DNA from: Hanstruepera ponticola
GTDB taxonomy: Bacteria; Bacteroidota; Bacteroidia; Flavobacteriales; Flavobacteriaceae
Assembly (NCBI RefSeq): GCF_012931685.1
Contig: NZ_JABANC010000006.1
Span: 62,001-126,000, forward strand
Length of the DNA: 64,000 nucleotides
Direction: 5' to 3'
The notes below the pieces were generated by a model. The model saw only the letters and a list, made by a program, of their open reading frames with translations. It did not search any database and was not told the DNA's origin. This document shows, one piece after another, positions 18,206-25,671 of this stretch. Every line of letters begins with the position of its first letter. Within the stretch, counting starts at the first letter, position 1. Made by a program: the position numbers and the translations under genes.

Positions 18206-18802
18206 TCAAAACACTTTATCCAAAAACGCCTTAATACTATCTTGATTCCTTTTTATCAGTTCTGCTTTAGCATTTTGGGTATCAGCCGTTTTCTTGTCTT
18301 GTGAGAGTTTAAATTTACCTTCCCAGTCTGTGATGGTAATTTCAAACATCTTGATATAATCTAAATTAGCTTCCATTCTTGGGTTATTGGCATCCAAAAC
18401 GTACTTATGCTCTGGTGCTTCTAAAAACTCGGTCATAGTAATTAAAGATTGCTTTAATGCTTCTTTACTTTCAATAGCCTTTACAGTGCCTTTTAAATGT
18501 ACCTTAATGTAATTCCAAGTAGGTAATTGGGTGGTGGTATAAACAGATGGTGATATATAACATTGTGGTCCGGAGAAAATTATGGTAACTATATTGTTGC
18601 CTTTAAGTAATGGCGTCTGCGGATTGTAAATATCAATATGCCCAATTAATTTACCATCAGATTCGCGATAAATCAAAGGTAAATGTGTTACTAATGGCTC
18701 ATGGTTGTTTACAGAAATAACTGTTGCAAGCGGATAGGTTTTAATCACTTCAATGAGATGCTCTTGATTATCATCCTGATGATGCGGTGGTGGATATTTC
18801 AT
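18206..18802 (-). CDS. PaiB-like FMN-binding protein
   Basis: Starting at the ATG at 18802 (MKYPPPHHQDDN), this 198-residue protein has the PaiB layout: LATVISVNNHEPLVTHLPL, GHIDIYNPQ and VTIIFSGPQCYISPSVY, the split-barrel flavin-binding fold of FMN-binding negative transcriptional regulators. B. subtilis PaiB is linked to sporulation and protease regulation. In Bacteroidota the role is unknown, and a flavin-dependent redox or binding function is equally likely. The start overlaps the stop of the upstream DUF1569 gene by one base (TAATG), indicating translational coupling. A longer frame starting at 18901 overlaps that gene heavily and is rejected. Confidence 0.88.
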   Translation of the reverse strand: MKYPPPHHQDDNQEHLIEVIKTYPLATVISVNNHEPLVTHLPLIYRESDGKLIGHIDIYNPQTPLLKGNNIVTIIFSGPQCYISPSVYTTTQLPTWNYIKVHLKGTVKAIESKEALKQSLITMTEFLEAPEHKYVLDANNPRMEANLDYIKMFEITITDWEGKFKLSQDKKTADTQNAKAELIKRNQDSIKAFLDKVF

Positions 18803-19251
18803 TAGGCTCCAAATTGTGTTAAATGATGGTCTAAATGTTTGTACTGCATTTGTCCCCATTGCTCTCTTGTAAAACACCCAAACATAGGGTGAGGTGGCCA
18901 TTCGGTTTGGTCTTTTTTAGCATGAAACTTTTCAATTTCCTCTAATAAATCTGTTCTTTCTTTATTGAAATTTTTGTCACTTGATACCAGAAATTCCTTT
19001 GTTGTAGGTAAGTTTTGTTTCCAAGGTTTATCATTGTATAATGACGATTTAAACATTGAAAACAAGATACGTTTAAACACATTTGGTTTTTCCAAAGCCA
19101 ATTCACCTAAAGCAACTTGTAATGGGAATTTACAATGCGCCAGCATTTGAGAGACATTCATTTTACCCCATTTTGGGTTTTGGGTTTCTTGAAGTAATTC
19201 TATTCTGGTTCTTATTTCGGAAACAGCATCATCAGAAAATAACGATTTCAT
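18802..19251 (-). CDS. DUF1569 (DinB-superfamily) protein
   Basis: The 149-residue protein shows KWGKMNVSQMLAHCKFPLQ, KPWKQNLPTTKEFL and a C-terminal YKHLDHHLTQFG. The HC and HHLTQF histidines correspond to the metal-binding positions in DinB-like helical bundles. There is no signal peptide, so it is probably cytoplasmic. It is the first gene of a two-gene operon with the PaiB-like gene. Its function is unknown. A thiol-dependent transferase or detoxification role is only a guess by superfamily. Confidence 0.82.
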   Translation of the reverse strand: MKSLFSDDAVSEIRTRIELLQETQNPKWGKMNVSQMLAHCKFPLQVALGELALEKPNVFKRILFSMFKSSLYNDKPWKQNLPTTKEFLVSSDKNFNKERTDLLEEIEKFHAKKDQTEWPPHPMFGCFTREQWGQMQYKHLDHHLTQFGA

Positions 19252-19283
19252 TTTTTAATTTATAAGGTTAAGTAATCTAAAAA

Positions 19284-19314
19284 TTGCTTCTGAAAGTTAC
19301 AATATTTATATTTA
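19284..19314 (+). promoter_or_regulatory. Probable promoter of the radC operon (TTG-N20-TATATTTA)
   Basis: TTG at 19284-19286 and TATATTTA at 19307-19314 are separated by 20 bases and end four bases before the radC ATG. The last base of the -7 consensus differs (A for G). The position implies a very short or absent leader. Confidence 0.35.
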
Positions 19315-19318
19315 CTAA

Positions 19319-20017
19319 ATGGCTGAAAAACCCACATCATTTTCAATAAAAAACTGGTCTCAAGATGACCAGCCTCGTGAGAAACTTCGGGATAAAGGAA
19401 AAGCGGCTTTAAGTGATGCTGAACTAGTAGCTATATTAATTGGCTCTGGAAATCGTAACGAAAGTGCTGTTGATTTATGCAAACGTATTTTGGGTAGCGT
19501 AAACAACAACCTCAATGAGTTGGGAAAATTGTCATTAAAACAACTCATGGATTTTAAAGGTATTGGAGAGGCAAAGGCTATTACTATAGCTGCGGCTATG
19601 GAGTTGGGTAGAAGACGTAGAGGTGAGGAGGCCCTTCATAAAATGAAGATTACTTCCAGTATTTCTGTATTTGAACTTATGCAACCCGTTTTAGGTGAAT
19701 TACCACATGAAGAATTTTGGATTATTTACTTAAATAATTCTAATAAAGTAATTCAAAAACAACAATTGAGTAAAGGTGGTATTACTGGAACATTAGTAGA
19801 TGTTAGGCTCGTTTTAAAAATGGCTTTAGAGTTAGGGGCAACTGGAATTATATTAGCACATAATCACCCGTCAGGGACTTTAAAACCTAGTGAGGCTGAT
19901 AAACAAATAACTCAAAAATTAAAGCATGCTGGAGAAAGTTTAGATATTAAAGTTTTGGACCATCTTATCATAACTGAAAAAGCGTACTTTAGCTTTGCCG
20001 ATGAAAATATGCTTTAA
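19319..20017 (+). CDS. radC: RadC-family JAMM/MPN domain protein
   Basis: The 232-residue protein has an N-terminal helix-hairpin-helix region (MDFKGIGEAKAITIAAAMELG) and a C-terminal JAMM metalloprotease-like fold with the zinc motif ILAHNHPSGTLKPSEAD and an upstream catalytic-type glutamate. This is the RadC family, which was named for DNA repair although its biochemical activity is unsettled. It is the first gene of a tight operon: the next gene starts on the base after its stop codon. Confidence 0.93.
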   Translation: MAEKPTSFSIKNWSQDDQPREKLRDKGKAALSDAELVAILIGSGNRNESAVDLCKRILGSVNNNLNELGKLSLKQLMDFKGIGEAKAITIAAAMELGRRRRGEEALHKMKITSSISVFELMQPVLGELPHEEFWIIYLNNSNKVIQKQQLSKGGITGTLVDVRLVLKMALELGATGIILAHNHPSGTLKPSEADKQITQKLKHAGESLDIKVLDHLIITEKAYFSFADENML

Positions 20018-21319
20018 ATGATTTTAGTTTATACCCACAAAATCTCACCTAGATTAAAATACGCTTTTAAGCATATATTTACCCGAATTTTAGGCATTCC
20101 TGTTTCATTTACTACAGTTATTGAAGATTTTATTGCGCATGATAGCCTTAAAATGTCTTACACCAAACAGGCATTAAGTAATGAAATTTTTGTTAGAAAC
20201 CATGAACTTATTTATGAGCAAGGACTATCTGATGTTGATGTTCAAGTTTATGATTGGGATCATACAAAATGTTTTTTTTTAACTAATGAGAAAAGCTCGA
20301 TTCCTTTTGATATTTTTTCCGCAACATTTTATCTTTTAAGTAGGTATGAAGAATACCTGCCACATGTAAAAGATGAATATGGTAGGTTTACTGCTGAAGA
20401 AAGCTTAGCATTGAAAAACAATTTTCTAAAACAACCTGTCATTGATATTTGGGCTTATAAAATTAAAGAGGTTTTTGAAGAACGTTTTCCAAACTTTATT
20501 TTCCCTGACAAAAAGTATAGTATAAAACCTATAATTGATGTACCCTCACCTTATTTTTATAAGCACAAAGGTGTGTTAAGAACTTTGGGAGGAACCGTTA
20601 AAGATTTTTTTTCGTTTAAATTTAGAAGCTTGTATAACAGGTACATGGTGCTTTTTGGTTTAAAGCATGATCCTGATGATACGTTTAGATATATTTTAAA
20701 CAGACAGAAAACCTCAAGGTTTAAATTTATTTTTTTCTTTTTAATTGGTGATTATTCAACGTTTGATAAGGGTGTAAATGCCCAAAAAAAACAGTATGTT
20801 TCCTTGATAAAGCATGTAGCCGATTATTGCAGTGTAGGTCTTAAAGCTTCTTTTTTTGCTTTGGATGATATTCAGGTTTTGAAAAAAGAAAAAAATAGAA
20901 TGGAAGGTATTCTAAATACTAATTTATCGGCTTCTAGGCAATCATTTTCTAAATTGAACCTACCTAAATCTTACAGAAATCTAGTAGATTTGGAAATCAT
21001 GGAAGACTACACGATGGGTTATGTCAATCATGTTGGGTTTAGGGCAGGAACTTGTACACCGTTTTTCTTTTATGATCTGGATTTTGAAATACAAACACCT
21101 TTAAAAATCAATGCTTATCATGTTTTGGATTATACCCTTTTAAAGCATAATTCACAGTTAGATAAAAAAGAAACCATTGGCCGAATTATTAATGAAATAA
21201 AAGCCGTTGATGGGCAATTTATTCCTGTTTTTCACAATTATACTTTTAGTGATATTGATCGTTGGAAGGGATTTAAAGAATTGTTTAATTTTATTTTGGA
21301 ATCAATTGATGAAGATTAA
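20018..21319 (+). CDS. Polysaccharide deacetylase-like protein of unknown function
   Basis: The 433-residue protein begins MILVYTHKISPRLKYAFKHI and contains segments resembling an NodB-type deacetylase barrel: IKPIIDVPSPYFYKHKG early in the barrel, VGLKASFFALDD, SYRNLVDLEIMEDYTMGYVN with VGFRAGTCTPFFFYDL, and VFHNYTFSD at the end. The usual metal-binding D-D and HxxxH set is not obvious, so catalysis is uncertain. There is no signal peptide. It is fused in expression to radC (stop and start adjacent) and overlaps yjjG by 11 bases. The family assignment is from pattern memory; the biological substrate is unknown. Confidence 0.65.
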   Translation: MILVYTHKISPRLKYAFKHIFTRILGIPVSFTTVIEDFIAHDSLKMSYTKQALSNEIFVRNHELIYEQGLSDVDVQVYDWDHTKCFFLTNEKSSIPFDIFSATFYLLSRYEEYLPHVKDEYGRFTAEESLALKNNFLKQPVIDIWAYKIKEVFEERFPNFIFPDKKYSIKPIIDVPSPYFYKHKGVLRTLGGTVKDFFSFKFRSLYNRYMVLFGLKHDPDDTFRYILNRQKTSRFKFIFFFLIGDYSTFDKGVNAQKKQYVSLIKHVADYCSVGLKASFFALDDIQVLKKEKNRMEGILNTNLSASRQSFSKLNLPKSYRNLVDLEIMEDYTMGYVNHVGFRAGTCTPFFFYDLDFEIQTPLKINAYHVLDYTLLKHNSQLDKKETIGRIINEIKAVDGQFIPVFHNYTFSDIDRWKGFKELFNFILESIDED

Positions 21320-21998
21320 GGGGATTACAGATGTTTTTTTTGATTTAGATCATACACTATGGGATTTTGATAAAAATTCAGCACTAACATTTGAAAAAAT
21401 TTTTAAGAAGCATGAAGTACATGTTAGTTTAAATGATTTTTTACATGTGTATGAACCCATAAACCTTAATTATTGGAAATTGTATAGAGAAGAACGCATA
21501 GATAAAGCATCCTTACGATATGGAAGGCTTAAAAATACTTTTGATGAAATTTCTGTACCAATAACTGATGAACTTATCAATCTGCTTTCGGTTGATTATA
21601 TAGCGCATTTATCTGACAACAATCACCTATTTGAAGGGACGTTTGAAATTTTAGACTATTTAAAGTTTAAATATAATCTACATATTATAACAAATGGTTT
21701 TCATGAAGTGCAACATAATAAATTAAGAAATTCAAACATTGAAAACTATTTTAAAACCGTAACAAATTCAGAAATGGTTGGCGTTAAAAAACCAAATCCT
21801 AAAATTTTTAAACATGCTTTGACATTAGCACAAGTTAAACCAGAAAATAGTATCATGATTGGTGACAATTGGGAAGCAGATATTCTAGGTGCTATTAATT
21901 TAGGAATTGATGCCATTTGTTTCAACGTACATGGCACAGAGCTTGATAATGATATTAAACAGATTTCAAATTTGTTAGAATTAAAAACATATTTGTGA
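21309..21998 (+). CDS. yjjG: YjjG-family noncanonical pyrimidine nucleotidase (HAD hydrolase)
   Basis: The protein starts at the ATG at 21309, inside the 3' end of the preceding gene (11-base overlap). Its first residues lead directly to HAD motif I, VFFDLDHTLWDF (Asp12, Asp14). Later motifs are HIITNGFHEVQ (motif II), VGVKKPNPKIF (motif III lysine) and SIMIGDNWEADILGA (motif IV). YjjG dephosphorylates noncanonical pyrimidine nucleoside monophosphates, acting as a house-cleaning enzyme in the cytoplasm. The assignment within the HAD family is likely but not certain. Confidence 0.88.
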   Translation: MKIKGITDVFFDLDHTLWDFDKNSALTFEKIFKKHEVHVSLNDFLHVYEPINLNYWKLYREERIDKASLRYGRLKNTFDEISVPITDELINLLSVDYIAHLSDNNHLFEGTFEILDYLKFKYNLHIITNGFHEVQHNKLRNSNIENYFKTVTNSEMVGVKKPNPKIFKHALTLAQVKPENSIMIGDNWEADILGAINLGIDAICFNVHGTELDNDIKQISNLLELKTYL

Positions 21999-22007
21999 TT
22001 CTAAACG

Positions 22008-22015
22008 TATCTTTG
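22008..22015 (+). promoter_or_regulatory. Probable -7 element (TATCTTTG) for the next gene
   Basis: TATCTTTG fits TAnnTTTG and ends 20 bases before the ATG at 22036. A TTG at the standard spacing was not found, so support is partial. Confidence 0.45.
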
Positions 22016-22035
22016 TAATAATTTAAATTGTAATC

Positions 22036-22782
22036 ATGTTAAAAAGAAGTATTCTAATTTTATCACTTTTTTTATTGAGTGTAACGGTATTTGGTCAAGA
22101 TATAAATAACTACAAGTATGTTATTGTTCCAAAGACTTTTGATTTTTTAAAGGAGCCTGATCAATATCAACTTAATTCTTTAGCAAAATTTTTATTTGAA
22201 AAGTATGGTTTTGTGGCAATTTTTGATGATGAACCATTACCCGAAGATCTAATAAAAAACGGCTGTTTGGCATTAAATGCAGATGTAGTAAAAGATCCAG
22301 GGATTTTTAAAACTAAATTAATTATTGAGTTAACCAATTGTAGAAAAGAATTGGTGTATGAATCTAAAATGGGTGAGTCTGACCATAAAAAATCTGAAGT
22401 AGCTTATAAAATGGCTATTAGAGAAGCCTTTGAATCATTCAAAACGTTGAATTATAAATACAAACCAGCCAAGAATAATGATAAATTGGCTGAAGTACCA
22501 AAAACAGTCGTTCCTACAACTTCAGTTAACAATAAGACAGAACAAAATATTCCGGCAGTAAAAGGTGATTCCCAGCTGCTTTATGCACAACCAATAGATA
22601 GTGGCTATCAATTAGTAGATAGTACGCCTAAAGTAGTTTATACATTGATTTTTTCTGGTAAGAAAGATTTTTATATGGTAAAAGGTAAGCAAGCAACGGT
22701 TTATAAATTGGATGGTAATTGGGTTATCGCTGAAACGGTTGGAGAAGAATTACAGGTTCAAACATTGAATATTAAGTTTTAG
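22036..22782 (+). CDS. Secreted protein of unknown function
   Basis: The 248-residue protein has a signal peptide (MLKRSILILSLFLLSVTVFG) cleaved before QDINNY. The mature N-terminal half, YKYVIVPKTFDFLKEPDQYQ with LAKFLFEKYGF, resembles a conserved flavobacterial family I know only as hypothetical. The C-terminal part (VYTLIFSGKKDFYMVKGK, VYKLDGNWVIAE) is likely beta-stranded. A Thr/Pro/Asn-rich linker lies around residue 160-180. No catalytic motif is visible. It converges on rarA with interlocked stop codons. Confidence 0.7.
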   Translation: MLKRSILILSLFLLSVTVFGQDINNYKYVIVPKTFDFLKEPDQYQLNSLAKFLFEKYGFVAIFDDEPLPEDLIKNGCLALNADVVKDPGIFKTKLIIELTNCRKELVYESKMGESDHKKSEVAYKMAIREAFESFKTLNYKYKPAKNNDKLAEVPKTVVPTTSVNNKTEQNIPAVKGDSQLLYAQPIDSGYQLVDSTPKVVYTLIFSGKKDFYMVKGKQATVYKLDGNWVIAETVGEELQVQTLNIKF

Positions 22783-24056
22783 TAACCATATTTTTCCTTC
22801 CAACGTTTTTTTAAAAACTCACGTTGTGCCTGTTCACGTGAATTGTTCCCAGGATTGTAAAGTTTTGTGTTTTTAATTTCCTCTGGAAGAAATTCCAATT
22901 CAGCAAAATTTCCCTCATAGTTATGAGCATATTTGTAGTTATCACCATAACCTATTTCTTTCATCAATTTTGTAGGTGCATTTCTTATTTCCAATGGTAC
23001 ACTTAAGTCACCTGTCTCCTTGACTAATTGTTGCGCTTGGTTTATAGCTTGATAGGCTGCATTGCTTTTGGGAGAACAAGCCAAATATGTAGCACATTGG
23101 CTTAAAATAATTCGAGATTCAGGATTCCCTATGGTTGAGACTGCCTGAAACGTATTATTGGCAATGACCAAAGCCGTTGGATTAGCGTTACCAATATCTT
23201 CGCTTGCTAATATTAATAAACGTCTTGCAATAAACTTAACATCTTCTCCACCTTCAATCATTCGGGCTAAATAGTAAACAGCTGCATTGGGATCACTCCC
23301 TCTTATTGATTTAATTAAAGCTGAAATAATATCGTAATGTTGTTCACCAGTTTTGTCATACCTGACGGTATTGTTTTGTACGTGCTTTAAAACTAGCTCA
23401 TTTGTAATTGTGATTTTGTAACTAGTTTCAGAATTCACAACGAGTTCAAAAATATTCAACAATTTTCTAGCGTCACCACCAGAAAGCCTTAATAAAACAT
23501 CTGTTTCTTTTAGTTTTATGTTTTTTTGGGATATGAGTTCATCTTTTTCAATTGCACGCTTTAAAAGACTCTCTAAATCATTTTTATTAAAGGCGTTTAA
23601 AATATATACTTGGCAGCGAGATAATAAAGCTGAAATAACTTCAAAACTTGGATTTTCTGTCGTGGCACCAATTAGTGTCACCCAACCTTTTTCTACAGCT
23701 TGCAAAAGTGAGTCTTGTTGCGACTTACTAAAGCGATGTATTTCATCAATAAACAGAATGGGATTTTTGGTAGTAAAAAGTCCACCAGATTTTTTGGCTT
23801 TGTCTATAACTTCGCGTACGTCTTTTACACCAGAATTTATAGCACTCAATGTATAAAATGGTCTTTCAGAATGATTAGCAATAATATTAGCCAAAGTCGT
23901 TTTCCCAATTCCTGGAGGACCCCAAAATATCATTGAAGGAATGACACCTTGTTGAATATGTTTAGTGAGACTTCCTTCAGGACCTACTAAATGATTTTGA
24001 CTAATGTAGTCATCAAGTGTTTGAGGTCTTAATCGTTCGGCTAATGGTGTATTCAT
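22779..24056 (-). CDS. rarA: Replication-associated recombination protein RarA/MgsA
   Basis: The 425-residue AAA+ ATPase has Walker A GPPGIGKTT at residues 46-54, Walker B ILFIDEIHRFSKSQQD, sensor 1 LIGATTENPSFEV and the arginine finger SRCQVY. The C-terminal MgsA domain (RMIEGGEDVKFIARRL, LASEDIGNANP) completes the family. RarA works at stalled replication forks in the cytoplasm. The length is typical. Its stop codon overlaps that of the convergent secreted-protein gene within the four bases TTAG, leaving no space for a terminator hairpin. Confidence 0.95.
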   Translation of the reverse strand: MNTPLAERLRPQTLDDYISQNHLVGPEGSLTKHIQQGVIPSMIFWGPPGIGKTTLANIIANHSERPFYTLSAINSGVKDVREVIDKAKKSGGLFTTKNPILFIDEIHRFSKSQQDSLLQAVEKGWVTLIGATTENPSFEVISALLSRCQVYILNAFNKNDLESLLKRAIEKDELISQKNIKLKETDVLLRLSGGDARKLLNIFELVVNSETSYKITITNELVLKHVQNNTVRYDKTGEQHYDIISALIKSIRGSDPNAAVYYLARMIEGGEDVKFIARRLLILASEDIGNANPTALVIANNTFQAVSTIGNPESRIILSQCATYLACSPKSNAAYQAINQAQQLVKETGDLSVPLEIRNAPTKLMKEIGYGDNYKYAHNYEGNFAELEFLPEEIKNTKLYNPGNNSREQAQREFLKKRWKEKYGY

Positions 24057-24191
24057 GAAGTAAAATTACATTAATTAAAATTAAAAAAGGTATGCCATTA
24101 TTCAAAATAGGAATTGTTTTATCACCTGCTTATCTGATATTATGTCAGCCAATTAATTTTTGGACAGTAATTTGCTATCTTGTTAATAATT

Positions 24192-24923
24192 ATGGATAAT
24201 CAAGATCATTTTAAATTCTCAAACGGTGTCATTATTTACCCAATGCTTTTTGTACTCTTGCTATGGGCTATATTTTGGTTTGAAATTAGATTTGGTTTTG
24301 ATTTCACAAACTTTGGCGTATATCCACAGCGATTTAGTGGTTTAAGAGGGATAATTTTTAGTCCGTTTATTCATTCAGGAATTGAACATTTATATCACAA
24401 CTCCATTCCATTATTTGTGCTATCTGCTGCATTGTTCTATTTCTATAAATCAATTGCATGGCGAGTTTTAGTTTTTGGAATTTTGCTTTCTGGTTTATTA
24501 ACCTGGATTATTGGTCGCCCAGCTTATCACATTGGTGCTAGTGGATTGATTTATGTGCTGGTAAGTTTTCTTTTTTTTAAAGGTATTATAGCAAAACATT
24601 ACAGATTAATTGCGCTATCATTACTAGTGGTCTTTCTATATGGAAGTATGGTTTGGTATGTCATGCCTATTAAGGAAGGTATGTCTTGGGAAGGCCATTT
24701 TTCTGGTATGATAGTAGGGATTGTATTTGCATTGTATTTTAGAAAGAATTTGCCACAGCCCAAAAAATATTACTGGGAGCAGGAAGACTATAAAGAAGAG
24801 GAAGACGAATTTCTAAAACACTTTGATGAGAATGGGAATTTCATTGAAAATACTACTTTGGATGAAGAATCAGAAGAGCCCGTTACCAAGATAAATTATA
24901 TATTCAAAAAAAATACTGATTAA
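24192..24923 (+). CDS. Rhomboid-family intramembrane serine protease
   Basis: I start this at the ATG at 24192 (MDNQDHFKFSNG), giving 243 residues, because the upstream alternative uses TTG. It has six hydrophobic segments. The rhomboid catalytic serine is in HIGASGLIY (Ser117) and the catalytic histidine in WEGHFSGMIVG (His169). HSGIEHLYHNSIPL matches the conserved WRLxTxxFxHxxxxHLxxNM-type segment. Rhomboids cleave membrane proteins within the inner membrane. The C-terminus is a long acidic cytoplasmic tail (QEDYKEEEDEFLKHFDENG), whose role is unknown. The substrate is unknown. Confidence 0.92.
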   Translation: MDNQDHFKFSNGVIIYPMLFVLLLWAIFWFEIRFGFDFTNFGVYPQRFSGLRGIIFSPFIHSGIEHLYHNSIPLFVLSAALFYFYKSIAWRVLVFGILLSGLLTWIIGRPAYHIGASGLIYVLVSFLFFKGIIAKHYRLIALSLLVVFLYGSMVWYVMPIKEGMSWEGHFSGMIVGIVFALYFRKNLPQPKKYYWEQEDYKEEEDEFLKHFDENGNFIENTTLDEESEEPVTKINYIFKKNTD

Positions 24924-25654
24924 ATACGTTGTCTAACCACTTCGTATAAAAAGGCACCACATGCAACAGAAACATTAAGTGATTCTATTTCTCCAAGAAT
25001 GGGTAACTTGGCTTTATGGTCTGCAAGATTTAAAACAGAAGGATTGATACCTCTACCTTCAGAACCCATTATTATAGCGCAAGGTTCAGTAAAATCTATA
25101 TCATACAAAGTATTGTTGGTCTTTTCAGTAGCGGCTACAACTTTTATACCAGAGGCTTGAAGATGAAACATAGCATCTTTTATATGATCAACTCTACAAA
25201 TAGGCATCTTAAAAACAGCTCCAGCACTGGTTTTTATAGTGTCTCCATTAATAGGTGCATTTCCTTTTTTTTGAATAATAATACCGTCAACTCCAGTACA
25301 TTCTGCCGTACGAATTATAGCACCAAAATTGCGAACATCACTTAATTGGTCAAGTAACAGAAAAAGCGGTGTTTTGCCAGATTCTATAACATTTAATACT
25401 AAATCTTCAATATCAAAATAGGAGATAGGTGAAATTTGAGCCACAACTCCTTGATGGTTTTTATTAGTTAAACGATTTAATTTTTCTACAGGAACGTAAG
25501 ATTGATTGATACTTTTTTGTTTTAATAAAGATTCTAATTCCTGTGAAATATCTCCCTTAAGACCTTTTTGAATAAAAACTTTTTCAATGGTTTCACCAGA
25601 ATTTATAGCTTCAATAACAGCCCTTAAACCAAATATTTGTGTGTTTTGTTCCAT
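24920..25654 (-). CDS. rlmB: 23S rRNA (guanosine-2'-O-)-methyltransferase RlmB, SpoU/TrmH family
   Basis: The 244-residue protein has the N-terminal substrate-binding domain (FGLRAVIEAINSG) and the SPOUT methyltransferase motifs NFGAIIRTAECTGVDG, AIIMGSEGRGI and SLNVSVACGAFLYEV. These bind SAM in the trefoil knot. RlmB methylates the 2'-O of G2251 in the 23S rRNA P loop. The site is inferred from family, and a related TrmH target cannot be excluded. Its stop interlocks with the convergent rhomboid gene (TTAA). The next minus-strand gene upstream is the macroglobulin-unrelated rarA, so it is transcribed separately. Confidence 0.93.
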   Translation of the reverse strand: MEQNTQIFGLRAVIEAINSGETIEKVFIQKGLKGDISQELESLLKQKSINQSYVPVEKLNRLTNKNHQGVVAQISPISYFDIEDLVLNVIESGKTPLFLLLDQLSDVRNFGAIIRTAECTGVDGIIIQKKGNAPINGDTIKTSAGAVFKMPICRVDHIKDAMFHLQASGIKVVAATEKTNNTLYDIDFTEPCAIIMGSEGRGINPSVLNLADHKAKLPILGEIESLNVSVACGAFLYEVVRQRI

Positions 25655-25671
25655 CTAAATTTTTGAATGTT

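Noticed and set aside
24092-24199. A 35-codon open frame with hydrophobic residues before the rhomboid gene
   Set aside because: It overlaps the rhomboid start, has no recognisable motif and no promoter of its own. It is likely chance in an AT-rich gap.
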